Notes: a model not told the origin generated them from the sequence alone. DNA of 64,000 nt from Pseudomonas sp. L5B5 (GCF_020520285.1 NZ_CP084742.1:2294001-2358000); one strand, 5' to 3'. Shown: positions 38,622-47,404, counted from the first letter of the stretch. Made by a program: numbers and translations.

Positions 38622-39623
38622 GTGAAAAAACTCTTCAGCGCTTCGCTCCTGGCCGCCGGCCTGGCCCTGGGCAGCGTGGCCCAGGCCGCACCGACCCTGC
38701 TCAACGTTTCCTACGACGTGATGCGCGATTTCTACAAGGACTACAACACCGCCTTCCAGAAACACTGGAAGGCCGAGCACAACGAGAACATCACCCTGCA
38801 AATGTCCTTCGGTGGCTCCAGCAAGCAAGCGCGCTCGGTGATCGACGGCCTGCCGGCGGATGTCATCACCATGAACATGGCCACCGACATCAACGCCCTG
38901 GCGGACAACGGCAAGCTGGTCCCGGACAACTGGGTCACTCGCCTGCCGAACAACAGCGCGCCGTTCACCTCGGCCACCGTGTTCATCGTGCGCAAGGGCA
39001 ACCCCAAGGCCCTGAAGGACTGGCCCGACCTGCTCAAGGATGGCGTACAGGTGATCGTGCCCAACCCCAAGACTTCGGGTAACGGCCGCTACACCTACCT
39101 CTCGGCCTGGGGTTATGTGCTCAAGAACGGCGGCGACGAGAACAAGGCCAAGGACTTCGTCGGCAAGCTGTTCAAGCAGGCCCCGGTGCTGGACACCGGC
39201 GGCCGTGCCGCTACCACCACCTTCATGACCAACCAGATCGGCGACGTGCTGGTGACCTTCGAGAACGAGGCGGAAATGATCGCCCGCGAATTCGGCCGCG
39301 ATCAGTTCGAGGTGATCTACCCGAGCGTATCCGCCGAAGCCGAGCCGCCGGTATCGGTGGTGGACAAGGTGGTGGAGAAGAAAGGCACTCGCGCCGCCGC
39401 CGAGGAATACCTGAAGTACCTGTGGTCGCCGGAAGGCCAGGAAATCGCCGCCAACAACTACCTGCGCCCACGTGATCCGAAAGTGCTGGCCAAGTACAAC
39501 GACCGTTTCCCGAAAGTCGACTTCCTCTCGGTGGAGAAGACCTTCGGTGACTGGCGCAGCGTGCAGAAGACCCACTTCAACGACGGCGGGGTCTTCGACC
39601 AGATCTACACCAACGCCAAGTGA
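38622..39623 (+). CDS. sbp: sulfate ABC transporter substrate-binding protein
   Basis: 333 aa from GTG 38622 with AAGGA upstream. Signal peptide ends SVAQA with cleavage before APTLL. Family motifs: LNVSYDVMRDFYKDYN, MSFGGSSKQARSVIDG, VIVPNPKTSGNGRYTYL and YLWSPEGQEIAANNYLRP. Binds sulfate in the periplasm for CysTWA uptake. No cysTWA genes follow, so this copy must share a permease encoded elsewhere or be a sulfate-starvation scavenger. Its terminator region is interrupted by a repeat element. Confidence 0.93.
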   Translation: MKKLFSASLLAAGLALGSVAQAAPTLLNVSYDVMRDFYKDYNTAFQKHWKAEHNENITLQMSFGGSSKQARSVIDGLPADVITMNMATDINALADNGKLVPDNWVTRLPNNSAPFTSATVFIVRKGNPKALKDWPDLLKDGVQVIVPNPKTSGNGRYTYLSAWGYVLKNGGDENKAKDFVGKLFKQAPVLDTGGRAATTTFMTNQIGDVLVTFENEAEMIAREFGRDQFEVIYPSVSAEAEPPVSVVDKVVEKKGTRAAAEEYLKYLWSPEGQEIAANNYLRPRDPKVLAKYNDRFPKVDFLSVEKTFGDWRSVQKTHFNDGGVFDQIYTNAK

Positions 39624-39640
39624 CCCCTCGCGGGTAAATG

Positions 39641-39848
39641 AAAAAAGCGACCTGCGGGGTTAATGCCGATCAGTTGAGGAGATTGTAGGAGCGAGGCTTG
39701 CCCGCGATGGACTTCAGAGCGCTGTGTTTATCCAGTAAACACGCGCTACCGTTAAAGACCATCGCGAGCAATCGAGCGTCGACCGGCTGCTCCTACGGGG
39801 ATCACCTTGCTTGAGTGACTGGCATTAACCTGCGGGGTCGGTTTTTTT
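39641..39848 (+). terminator. sbp terminator split by a repeat insertion
   Basis: The left part AAAAAAGCG plus ACCTGCGGGGT (39641-39660) and the right part ACCTGCGGGGT plus CGGTTTTTTT (39828-39847) would join, without the element and one copy of the 11-mer, into a compact A-tract / CGACC-TGCGG-GGTCG / T-tract hairpin typical of an intrinsic terminator. As present, the halves are 167 bp apart. The right copy retains only the T-tract side. Confidence 0.55.
39661..39827. mobile_element. 167-bp REPIN-bearing MITE-like insertion with 11-bp target duplication
   Basis: Bounded by inverted ends TAATGCC (39661-39667) and GGCATTA (39821-39827), and by direct repeats ACCTGCGGGGT at 39650-39660 and 39828-39838. 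Inside, two REP sequences in opposite orientation (GTAGGAGCGAGGCTTGCCCG at 39685 and the inverted CTGCTCCTAC ending at 39796) form a typical REPIN. No coding capacity, so mobilisation would need a transposase in trans. Confidence 0.65.
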
Positions 39849-39866
39849 ATGTCTCAGGCACAAAGT

Positions 39867-40316
39867 TCAGAGGGCCCGCGCCGGATTGAACAGCGCCGCT
39901 TCGGCGACCTGATGACGCTCATCCAGCACCGCCTCCGCCTCGACCTCGATCAGCCACTCCGGCAGCGACAGCCCGCTGACGATGATCCACGAAGACGCCG
40001 GTGGCTGGCTGACAAAACGCTCGAGCAACACCGCGCTGATGTGCTCCTGCTGGTCCCGGGCCGCCTCGGCGATATAGATGCGCAGCATCACCACATCCTC
40101 CAGCTGGCCACCGGCCTCGGCCAGGACCCTGGCGATGTTGTCGAAGGCTTGCTCGGTCTGCTCCCGCAGGCCCGGGCCCACGGTGCGCTCCTGCTCATCC
40201 ACCCCCACCTGGCCGGAAAGCAGCAGGCGGCGACCACCGCGCACCTCCACCGCCTGGCTGAAACCGTATTGCAGGGAATTGAACACACTGGCTGGGTTGA
40301 ACGTCGACTTTTCCAC
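39867..40316 (-). CDS. RidA family protein
   Basis: 149 aa from GTG 40316, preceded by GGGAG at 6 nt; the open frame upstream is not family-like. RidA/YjgF/Rid fold: SLQYGFSQAVEVRGGRRLLLSGQVGVDE, then LEDVVMLRIYIAEAARD and a C-terminal WLIEVEAEAVLDE. Classical RidA proteins hydrolyse reactive enamine/imine intermediates; the catalytic Arg of the archetype lies in the MLRIYIA segment (R then I/Y), so activity is possible. Longer than canonical RidA (about 128 aa). Substrate unknown. Confidence 0.85.
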   Translation of the reverse strand: MEKSTFNPASVFNSLQYGFSQAVEVRGGRRLLLSGQVGVDEQERTVGPGLREQTEQAFDNIARVLAEAGGQLEDVVMLRIYIAEAARDQQEHISAVLLERFVSQPPASSWIIVSGLSLPEWLIEVEAEAVLDERHQVAEAALFNPARAL

Positions 40317-40451
40317 AAGGCACTCCCGGCGCATTGAACGACCGGAAACCGTAAACCAAGTGCCTGGCGACTTCCACTGCAACCCGCGTGCTGCAACATC
40401 TGGCAATGCAAGCCCCGGCTTGCGCAACCCGCACCGCGGTGCAGCAAAGGC

Positions 40452-41081
40452 CTACATCGGTGGTGCAACGCCGTCCTTGCCAGCGGAAATCGACTGCGCG
40501 GTGAGTTTGCCGTCGGCGCCCTGGGTGACGAACATCACCACCTTCACCCCGGCCTTGAGCAAGCTGCGATCCCCCGGGGCCAGGTTGACGATGGGCACGT
40601 CGTCCGGCACCAGGATCTTCTGCTGGCCACCCTTGTAGTTGACGGTCAGGGTCCGGCCATTGCTCACCACCAGGTCACCGACACTGCCGTTGGTCATGCT
40701 GCTGCCCTTGGCCAGGTCGAAGGGGCGGTGGCCATCGCCGGTACCGGCCAGCTGTGGTGGAAACACATGCACTTCCAGGGCCTTGAGGGTGCCATCGGCC
40801 ATCGGCATGGCCGCCGAGCCGATGTAGCTGCCGGGCTTGATGTCCTCGATGTTGGCCAGGGTCACGGCGCGCACCTGGGTCTGCGCCGTCAGATCGATAC
40901 TGACATTCTCGCCGGTGCTGGCATGCACCCGCAGCACATCGCCACTGATGCCGGTGATCTCCCCCCGCACGCCAATACGCAAGCCCGGGGCATCCTGGGC
41001 CAGGGCCGCAACGCCAACCAGGCTGAGCGCCAGGACAACGCCCTGAGCGGCGTACAACAAACCACGCAAAGACCGATTCAT
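40452..41081 (-). CDS. periplasmic beta-rich protein, DUF5666-like
   Basis: 209 aa. N-terminal signal peptide with a hydrophobic core GVVLALSLVGVAALAQ. The mature part is rich in short beta-strands separated by Gly/Asp turns: RGEITGISGDVLRVHASTG, VSIDLTAQTQVRAV, IKPGSYIGSAAM, TLKALEVHVFPP, LTVNYKGGQQKILVP. This OB-like pattern resembles DUF5666-type proteins. No enzymatic motif, Cys or metal site. Function unknown; no operon partner, as the MFS gene is divergent. Confidence 0.7.
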   Translation of the reverse strand: MNRSLRGLLYAAQGVVLALSLVGVAALAQDAPGLRIGVRGEITGISGDVLRVHASTGENVSIDLTAQTQVRAVTLANIEDIKPGSYIGSAAMPMADGTLKALEVHVFPPQLAGTGDGHRPFDLAKGSSMTNGSVGDLVVSNGRTLTVNYKGGQQKILVPDDVPIVNLAPGDRSLLKAGVKVVMFVTQGADGKLTAQSISAGKDGVAPPM

Positions 41082-41339
41082 GGGATGGATTTCCTCTATT
41101 GAAAAAGGGGGTTCAAGCCACTCCGGGAGCGAATGGCGAACATGAGCATGCTATCGAACAAGATGTAAGTAAATGTATCATAAGCCCTCGTCAGCGGCAT
41201 CCGTCCCGGCTGGCAGCGCAACGCCTTGAATCGGTCATTTATTCCCCTCGGGAATGAATGCTATTGCCCCGCCCTCTCTACTGCGTTACCGCGCCGCCTC
41301 TTAACCTTGCCCCATCTTTTCGCCGCCAAGAGAATTGCG

Positions 41340-42548
41340 ATGAGCTCAACGACCCAGGCGCTGCCCCTGCGCAGCGTGACAATGACCCCAGGCATGGTGC
41401 TGCTGTTCGCCTTCTGCTGCGGCGCCATCGTCGCCAACATCTACTACGCACAACCCATCATCGAGCTGATTGCCCCGGACCTCGGCCTGTCCAGCTCCCT
41501 GGCCAGCCTGATCGTGTCCCTGACCCAGATCGGCTATGCCCTGGGCCTGTTCTTCCTGGTACCGCTGGGAGACTTGCTGGAAAACCGCCGGCTGATGGTG
41601 ATCACCACCCTGGTGGCCATCGCCAGCTTGCTGGGAGCGGCCTGGACCCAGCAGCCCAACGTCTTTCTCCTGGTGTCGCTGCTGATCGGCTTCAGCTCGG
41701 TGTCGGTGCAGATCCTCATTCCCCTGGCTGCGCACCTGGCTGCGGAAGAGTCCCGCGGCCGAGTGGTGGGCGGGATCATGGGCGGCCTGTTGCTGGGAAT
41801 TCTCCTGGCCCGTCCGGTGTCCAGCGTTGTGGCCGATCTATTTGGCTGGCGCGCGATGTTCATTGCGGCCGCCGTGCTGATGGCGGCCATCAGCGTGGTC
41901 CTGATGCTGACCATGCCCAAGCGCCAACCGGCCCATAGCGCCACTTATGGCCAACTGCTGCGCTCACTGGGGAGCTTGCTGCGCCGGCAACCGGTCTTGC
42001 GCCAGCGAGCCTTCTACCAGGGCTGCATGTTCGCCAGCTTCAGCCTGTTCTGGACCGCTGCCCCCCTGGAGCTGGCACGGCATCACGGCCTGTCGCAGAG
42101 CCAGATCGCGATCTTCGCCCTGGTGGGCGCCATCGGTGCCGTCGCCGCCCCCATCAGCGGGCGCCTGGCGGATGCCGGCCACACCCGCATGGCCTCGCTG
42201 CTGGCCATGCTCCTGGCGGCCCTGAGCTTTGTCCCGACGCTGATCCATCCCGCCTACAGCGTGATCGGCCTGGCGGTGACCGGGGTGGTCCTGGACTTCT
42301 GCGTACAAATGAACATGGTGCTCGGGCAACGGGCGGTGTATGCCCTGGACGCCCACAGTCGCAGCCGCCTCAACGCGCTGTACATGACCAGCATCTTCAT
42401 CGGTGGCGCCTTCGGCTCATCGATTGCCAGTGCGGTGTACGAACATGGCGGCTGGCTGGGCGTGGCGCTGGTGGGCAGCGCCTTCCCGCTACTGGCCCTG
42501 CTGCGTTTTCTGCTGGTGGCGGACAGCCGCCGAGCGGTGCGTGCCTAG
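41340..42548 (+). CDS. MFS transporter, drug-efflux type
   Basis: 402 aa with 12 predicted helices. ATG 41340 (MSSTTQALPLRSVTMTPGMV); the in-frame upstream extension from 41226 is not plausible. MFS signatures: the loop 2-3 motif LGDLLENRRLM, a helix-5 region GGIMGGLLLGILLARPVSS, and the central loop 8-9 motif SGRLADAGHTRMA. Resembles bacterial DHA1-type exporters. Followed 75 bp later by a LysR regulator in the same orientation, which may control it. Confidence 0.85.
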   Translation: MSSTTQALPLRSVTMTPGMVLLFAFCCGAIVANIYYAQPIIELIAPDLGLSSSLASLIVSLTQIGYALGLFFLVPLGDLLENRRLMVITTLVAIASLLGAAWTQQPNVFLLVSLLIGFSSVSVQILIPLAAHLAAEESRGRVVGGIMGGLLLGILLARPVSSVVADLFGWRAMFIAAAVLMAAISVVLMLTMPKRQPAHSATYGQLLRSLGSLLRRQPVLRQRAFYQGCMFASFSLFWTAAPLELARHHGLSQSQIAIFALVGAIGAVAAPISGRLADAGHTRMASLLAMLLAALSFVPTLIHPAYSVIGLAVTGVVLDFCVQMNMVLGQRAVYALDAHSRSRLNALYMTSIFIGGAFGSSIASAVYEHGGWLGVALVGSAFPLLALLRFLLVADSRRAVRA

Positions 42549-42623
42549 GCAATTCGGGCTGAACCCGGTGATAGTGTCGGCGCCCGCTCTCGGGTGCCTC
42601 CCCCTCTCCTGCAAGGACAACCG

Positions 42624-43508
42624 ATGGACCGCCTAGCTGCGATGGAAACCTTTGTGCATGTGGTGGAAAGCGGGTCCTTCTCCGCAGCCGCCCGACGCCT
42701 GAACCTGGGCCAGCCTGCCGTATCCAAATGCATTGCCCAGTTGGAAGCTCATCTGCAAGTGCGGCTGTTGTTGCGCTCCACCCGCGGCTTGACCCCTACC
42801 GAGGCCGGCCAGGCCTATTTCGAACGGGCCCGGCGCACCCTGGAGGAAGCCTGCGAGGCAGAAAACGCCGCCCGCGGGTCGGCTGCGGCATTGCGCGGCA
42901 CCCTGCGCATCTGCGCCGCGGTGACCTTCGCCCGCATGCACATCGTGCCCCACCTGGGGGCCTTTCTCGATCGTCACCCCGGGCTGCAGATCGACGTGGT
43001 GCTGGACGATCACCACATCAATCTGGTGGAAGCCGGGGTGGATGTGGCGCTGCGTATGGGCAGCCTGGCCGATTCGACCCTCACCGCGCGCAAAATCGCC
43101 GAATGCCCTCGCTTGCTGCTGGCCACCCCGGAGTACCTGGTCACACACGGCGAGCCTCGGCATCCGGCCGATCTGAGCGAACACCAGGCCCTGATCTACA
43201 GCCGGGAGCCCGGCCATCTCTGGCGCTTTGCCCAAGGCGACCAAGAGCAGCAAGTGACTGTCAGCGGCAGGATTCGGGTCAATGCTGCGGAGGGCTTGCG
43301 GGCAGCGCTGCTGGCACATCAGGGCCTGGCAACCGCCTCGCAATGGATGTTCGCCCCGGAATTGGCCAGCGGTGCAGTCAAGGCGCTGCTGACCGACTGG
43401 CAACTGCCACGCCAGCAACTGTGGGCGGTGTTTCCCGGCGGGCGCCTGGTGAGTGCCAAGGCCCGGGCCTTTGTCGAGTACGTGGAACAACTGCTGGAGC
43501 GCATCTGA
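42624..43508 (+). CDS. LysR family transcriptional regulator
   Basis: 294 aa from ATG 42624 (MDRLAAMETFVHVVESGSFS) with AAGGA upstream. N-terminal wHTH (AARRLNLGQPAVSKCIAQLEAHLQVRLLLRSTRGLTPTE), then a type-2 periplasmic-binding-like effector domain. This is the CrgA/AaeR-like subgroup (VALRMGSLADSTLTARKIAE, WRFAQGDQEQQVTVSGRIRVN). Likely regulates the adjacent MFS gene; the effector is unknown. The last 12 bases, including the stop, lie in a 32-bp perfect palindrome shared with the convergent gene. Confidence 0.88.
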   Translation: MDRLAAMETFVHVVESGSFSAAARRLNLGQPAVSKCIAQLEAHLQVRLLLRSTRGLTPTEAGQAYFERARRTLEEACEAENAARGSAAALRGTLRICAAVTFARMHIVPHLGAFLDRHPGLQIDVVLDDHHINLVEAGVDVALRMGSLADSTLTARKIAECPRLLLATPEYLVTHGEPRHPADLSEHQALIYSREPGHLWRFAQGDQEQQVTVSGRIRVNAAEGLRAALLAHQGLATASQWMFAPELASGAVKALLTDWQLPRQQLWAVFPGGRLVSAKARAFVEYVEQLLERI

Positions 43509-43528
43509 AGCGCGCTTCAGATGCGCTC
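43497..43528. repeat. 32-bp perfect palindrome spanning two convergent stop codons
   Basis: Half-site GAGCGCATCTGAAGCG followed directly by its exact complement. Contains the TGA of the LysR gene (43506-43508) and the TGA of the minus-strand gene (43517-43519). Because it is symmetrical, both proteins end in Glu-Arg-Ile. In RNA it would form a hairpin in either transcript, so it may work as a shared 3'-end structure; no T-run follows. Confidence 0.8.
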
Positions 43529-44659
43529 GCGGACCAGTACCTCGATGTTCAGCGCCTCGCCCCAGCGCCGCAGCCGCTCGATCAGGCCCTGATCGGTTTC
43601 ACCGACCAGGTACAGGATATCGATGGTCTGAGTGGCGGCCCACTGCACGAACTCGCTGCCATCGAAAGCGGCCAGCGTCTCGAGCCGAAATTCGTTTTCA
43701 TAGAATCCCGGGGCCACCGCCACCGGGGTGTCCTGGGGGCCAGCCGGGGCGATGAAATCACAGGCCAGGTGCACCACGCCCCAGCGCGCCACCCGCCAGT
43801 TGCCCAGGGCCTCGTCCAGCCGGGCCCGGGCGCCACGAGCAAAACCCAGGCCGTCGATCACCACCCGCCGGTTGACGATCAGCCACAGCTTGCGCCGCCG
43901 CGGAACCTTGAGCAGCACCTCGCCAGTAATCTTCGAGGCCCGCAGGGCCAGGGCGATCACCAGCAACAAGGGGACGAAGTAGCTGTACACCCGCTCGGTG
44001 TCGGTGGCCTGCACCAGGCCCTGGAGCCGATGTACCTCGCCACGCTGGTACTGCAGTTCGGCGAAGCTCTGGCCAAGGCTCTCCAGCCATTGCATCACCG
44101 CCGGCGCCGAATACTCGCCACGCAGGTCGTCCAGTGCTTGCTGCACCTTGCTCACTGCCAGCACCGAAGGCCGGCCATCGGCCGTGCGCTCCAGGGCACC
44201 AAAACGCTCGCACAAGCTTGCGACCTGGGCCGCATCACGCGGGTCGTGCAAGTCGAGCGCCGCCTTGCAGTGCGCGGTGCCGAGCATGTCGTCGAGCTCC
44301 GTGGCAACGCGGCGCTGGGCCCCGGCTTCGGCCTGGCGCGCCAGCTGGTAGTCGCTCTGGAACCAGTCCACCCGTACTGCCTGGGTGGCACTGATCAGCG
44401 CCAGGGAAGCCAGTGCCAGCCAACCGTAGTCGACCTTCTTCCAGCCCACGTCCCCCAAGGGGAACACCGAGATGAAGCTCCAGCAGAAGAAGTAGTACAT
44501 GAAGCCGAACGCCAGCAGCAGGCTGGCCGGCTCCAGGGACAGGTAGATCACCTCGGGCACCTGAGTCGGGCCCAGGCCATAGGCCAGCAACAGGGCCACG
44601 ATCAGCACCATACAGGCGGCCATGGGCAGGAAGTAGGGTTTATTCAGGGATTTTTTCAT
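43517..44659 (-). CDS. uncharacterised membrane protein with large central and C-terminal domains
   Basis: 380 aa, ATG 44659 (MKKSLNKPYFLPMAACMVLI). Membrane helices at about 10-27, 42-62 (PASLLLAFGFMYYFFCWSFIS), 76-93 and 226-242 (YFVPLLLVIALALRASK). Between helices 3 and 4 lies a helical region of about 130 residues with two Cys. After helix 4 a soluble domain of about 135 residues, with alternating strands and helices (LWLIVNRRVVIDGLGFARGA ... TIDILYLVGETDQGLIERL). I do not recognise the family. It converges on the LysR gene with 8 bp between stops. Confidence 0.75.
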   Translation of the reverse strand: MKKSLNKPYFLPMAACMVLIVALLLAYGLGPTQVPEVIYLSLEPASLLLAFGFMYYFFCWSFISVFPLGDVGWKKVDYGWLALASLALISATQAVRVDWFQSDYQLARQAEAGAQRRVATELDDMLGTAHCKAALDLHDPRDAAQVASLCERFGALERTADGRPSVLAVSKVQQALDDLRGEYSAPAVMQWLESLGQSFAELQYQRGEVHRLQGLVQATDTERVYSYFVPLLLVIALALRASKITGEVLLKVPRRRKLWLIVNRRVVIDGLGFARGARARLDEALGNWRVARWGVVHLACDFIAPAGPQDTPVAVAPGFYENEFRLETLAAFDGSEFVQWAATQTIDILYLVGETDQGLIERLRRWGEALNIEVLVRERI

Positions 44660-44775
44660 CGGGCGCTCAACGGCAGCGGCTCAGGAACACCCCGCTGTAT
44701 CGGCAGGGACCTGCGAGGCTTAAGCATTTCGACCAAAGGCCCTGGCCCGGGCCTTCGCGGGTAGCTTGCGGGGGA

Positions 44776-45186
44776 TTAACGGAACTGGCGGCCGAGGCCG
44801 GCAGGCACGCCGTGGATATCGGTATCTTCCCAGGGACCGTCGGGGCTGATGGAGCGACTCCAGCCGTTGTTCCAGCGGTAGTAGGTGCGCTGGCGATAGA
44901 AGGTGTTGTCCTGGTTGTCCAGCACGTAGACCCCGAGCCGTGCATCCCAGTGGCTGTGCCCGCCCGGAGGCGGTGCGAAGCTGGCGGAAGTGCGCGGCAG
45001 GGGCTTGGAGGGAGCTGGCGCCTGAGGCACGCCCGGCTTGCCAGGAGGCGCCGTGGGCGGCGCCGGATGGCTGCTCGGTGCTGCGGGCGGGATAGGCTCG
45101 GAACTGCTGGGAACCGGCTGCTGGACCGTACAAGCGCTCACCCCCAGGACCAGAGATAACAGGGTGATGCGAGCGATGGCGGTCAT
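44776..45186 (-). CDS. proline-rich lipoprotein
   Basis: 136 aa. Signal peptide MTAIARITLLSLVLGVSAC with lipobox VSAC and lipidated Cys19. Residues 22-66 are very rich in Pro, Ser and Ala (PIPPAAPSSHPAPPTAPPG), probably an extended spacer through the periplasm or peptidoglycan. The C-terminal 65 residues carry aromatic pairs (GHSHWDARLGVYVLDNQDNT; YYRWNNGWSRS) that recall small YXWXXGW-type surface modules. Function unknown. Follows ccmI on the same strand with reversed order: it is upstream of no ccm gene and has 12 bp between its ATG and the ccmI stop. Confidence 0.75.
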   Translation of the reverse strand: MTAIARITLLSLVLGVSACTVQQPVPSSSEPIPPAAPSSHPAPPTAPPGKPGVPQAPAPSKPLPRTSASFAPPPGGHSHWDARLGVYVLDNQDNTFYRQRTYYRWNNGWSRSISPDGPWEDTDIHGVPAGLGRQFR

Positions 45187-45198
45187 GGCGGTTTCCCT

Positions 45199-46404
45199 TT
45201 ATTGATCCGGACTGTCGATGGTCAGCTGCTGGGCCACGCGGGTGCTGCTGGCCAGGGGCTGGCTACGCCCGACCCACTCACCGGCCATTGGCTGGCCTGC
45301 ACGGGATACGCGCGCAACCAGTTGGACTTCGGGGAAGTTCGACAGTTTCAACTGCGGCACCATCGCGTCGGCATCTCCCAACTCGACGGTCACCGGCAGA
45401 TCGGCCACGGTCAAGCGCTTGGCTGCCAACGGTGCAGGCGGCCCCTGGGTGGCACGGGCGAAGATGAACACGCTATCACCCGGCTGGACCTTGGCCTTGA
45501 GCTCGGCAGCCAGGTCGACCCGAACCGTGAGCTTGGCCCCCTTGGCCTTGGCAGCAGGCTCAGCCGCGACCTTGCCCCCGGCCGCGACCAGTTTCTCGCT
45601 GGCGCGGTCGATACCCCCTTGCAAGGCAGCGCGAGACTTGTCGTCCGCAGGCAGTTGCGCCTGCAGCCGCTTCCAGTAGTCGATGGCCTCCTGGAACCGC
45701 TCGCCCTCGAAGGCGGCGATGCCCAGCAGGCCCAGGCTGGTGACTTCATTGGGATCGGCCTTGAGCGCTTCGTCAGTGAGGGCCCGGACCTTGTCCGACC
45801 ACTGCTTGTTGTCGGCGAAGTACTGGGCCTGGGCCCACTGTCCCAGCAGCTCGGGCTGGCGCCCGGCCAAGGTCACGGTGCGTTCGAAGACCTTCGCCGC
45901 ATCCGCCGGCCGATCCTGGGCCATGTAGGTGCGCCCGAGGAAGTACAGGCCTTCGGCGGAGTCCGGCTGAGCGGCCACCGCACGCTCCAGGCGCCGGGTC
46001 ATTTCATCCATGGACTGCGGCGCCTGGGCGAATTCCCGGGTCAGCTCGACCTTGTCGCTGGCACCGAAATGCAGGTACAGGGCCAGGCCCAGAACCGGCA
46101 CCAGTACCGCCGCCAGCAGCGGCAGCGGCTTGCCCAGGCGCGAAGTACGCACCTGGCCGCTGCCCTCGGTGTCCGCCAGCAACTCGCGGGCGGCCTCGGC
46201 ACGACCGCTGTCCAGTTGCTCGGCGCTGAGCACGCCCTCCTGCTGCTGGCCCTGCAATTCAGCCAGGCGTTCTTCATAGAGCGCCACGTTCAGCGCGGTC
46301 CGGTCCTCTTCGCGCTGGGCGCGGCGCTCACGCAAAACCGGGATCAACAGGAAACTCAAGGCGATCAGGAGCAACAGGCCTGCCGCAAGCCAGAAATCAA
46401 TCAT
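45199..46404 (-). CDS. ccmI: cytochrome c maturation protein CcmI
   Basis: 401 aa. Two membrane helices (1-23 and about 92-112) flank a cytoplasmic leucine-zipper-like loop ([20 protein letters not shown]), followed by periplasmic TPR-like repeats ([27 protein letters not shown]) and a C-terminal beta-domain ([20 protein letters not shown]). CcmI is the apocytochrome c chaperone that hands the CXXCH peptide to CcmFH. ATG 46404 overlaps the ccmH stop by 4 bp. Last gene of the ccm operon. Confidence 0.94.
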   Translation of the reverse strand: MIDFWLAAGLLLLIALSFLLIPVLRERRAQREEDRTALNVALYEERLAELQGQQQEGVLSAEQLDSGRAEAARELLADTEGSGQVRTSRLGKPLPLLAAVLVPVLGLALYLHFGASDKVELTREFAQAPQSMDEMTRRLERAVAAQPDSAEGLYFLGRTYMAQDRPADAAKVFERTVTLAGRQPELLGQWAQAQYFADNKQWSDKVRALTDEALKADPNEVTSLGLLGIAAFEGERFQEAIDYWKRLQAQLPADDKSRAALQGGIDRASEKLVAAGGKVAAEPAAKAKGAKLTVRVDLAAELKAKVQPGDSVFIFARATQGPPAPLAAKRLTVADLPVTVELGDADAMVPQLKLSNFPEVQLVARVSRAGQPMAGEWVGRSQPLASSTRVAQQLTIDSPDQ

Positions 46405-46871
46405 GGGTGGTTTTTATCCAGCAGTTGGTCGAGGCGCTGCCGCTCTTCGGCGGAAAGCGTGTTCGGGCTGTCGCTGCGCTGGGCGCGGCGGCGCCGGACA
46501 ATCACGGCGATGATCACCAGGCCGCCCAGCAGCAGGCCGGCAGGGCCGAACCAGAGCAAGGCGGTCTTGCCGGTCAGCGCCGGGTTGTAGCGAACGAAAT
46601 CACCGTAGCGGTCGACCATGAAGTCGATGATCTGCTGATTGTCCTTGCCCTCGCCGAGCATGCGGAAAATCTCCTTGCGCAGGTCCGCGGCGATCGGGGC
46701 GTTGGAGTCGGCGATGTCCTGGTTCTGGCACTTGGGGCAGCGCAACTCCTTGGTCAGCTCGTGGAACCGTTCTCGATCGGTATCGTTGGCGAACTGGTAG
46801 GTGTCGATGGCGGCATGGGCCACGCCGATAATGCCCAGGCCAAGGATGGCGGCGGCTAACCAGCGCTTCAT
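46401..46871 (-). CDS. ccmH: cytochrome c maturation thioreductase CcmH
   Basis: 156 aa from ATG 46871 ([20 protein letters not shown]), which overlaps the ccmG stop by 4 bp. Signal sequence, then a periplasmic three-helix domain with the active-site motif LRCPKCQNQ (Cys45, Cys48), then one membrane helix near 100-122. Reduces or holds apocytochrome c thiols in the heme ligation complex with CcmF and CcmI. Short CcmH lacking the fused CcmI part, as usual in Pseudomonas. Confidence 0.95.
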   Translation of the reverse strand: MKRWLAAAILGLGIIGVAHAAIDTYQFANDTDRERFHELTKELRCPKCQNQDIADSNAPIAADLRKEIFRMLGEGKDNQQIIDFMVDRYGDFVRYNPALTGKTALLWFGPAGLLLGGLVIIAVIVRRRRAQRSDSPNTLSAEERQRLDQLLDKNHP

Positions 46872-47404
46872 GGCTTGGCCTCGTCCACCAGGGCCTGGTA
46901 CTTGGCGGCCAGTTGCTCGCGCCACACCACCTCGTCGATGACCCCGACGAACTTGTCGCGGATGACGCCCTTGGCATCGATGAAGAAGGTTTCCGGGGCA
47001 CCGTAGACCCCGAGGTTCAGGCCCAGGGAGCCCTCCTCGTCGCGCACGTCCAGCAGGTAGGGGTTATGGAACTCGGCCAGCCACTTCAGGGCATCGGCGT
47101 TGACGTCCTTGTAGTTGATCCCGTAGATCACCACGCCGCGCTCGGCCAGCTTGTTCAGCACCGGATGCTCGACCCGGCAGGAAATGCACCAGGTGGCCCA
47201 GACGTTGACCAGCGCCGGCTTGCCCAGCAGGTCGGCACGGGTCAGGGTCTTGTCGCCCTGCACCGAAGGCAGGGAAAACTCCGGGAACGGCTTGCCGATC
47301 ATCGCCGAGGGCAGCTCGGCCGGGTCCAGGTACAACCCGCGATAGAGGAACACCGCCACCACCAGGAACAGGGCCAGGGGCAACATCATCATCCAGCGCT
47401 TCAT
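46868..47404 (-). CDS. ccmG: thiol:disulfide interchange protein CcmG (DsbE)
   Basis: 178 aa. N-terminal membrane anchor (residues 5-23), then a periplasmic thioredoxin fold with the active site ATWCISCRVEHP (Cys73, Cys76; the CXXC with acidic surroundings is typical of DsbE/CcmG) and GVYGAPETFFID before the cis-proline region. Supplies electrons to CcmH and apocytochrome c. Overlaps ccmF and ccmH by 4 bp each. Confidence 0.95.
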   Translation of the reverse strand: MKRWMMMLPLALFLVVAVFLYRGLYLDPAELPSAMIGKPFPEFSLPSVQGDKTLTRADLLGKPALVNVWATWCISCRVEHPVLNKLAERGVVIYGINYKDVNADALKWLAEFHNPYLLDVRDEEGSLGLNLGVYGAPETFFIDAKGVIRDKFVGVIDEVVWREQLAAKYQALVDEAKP

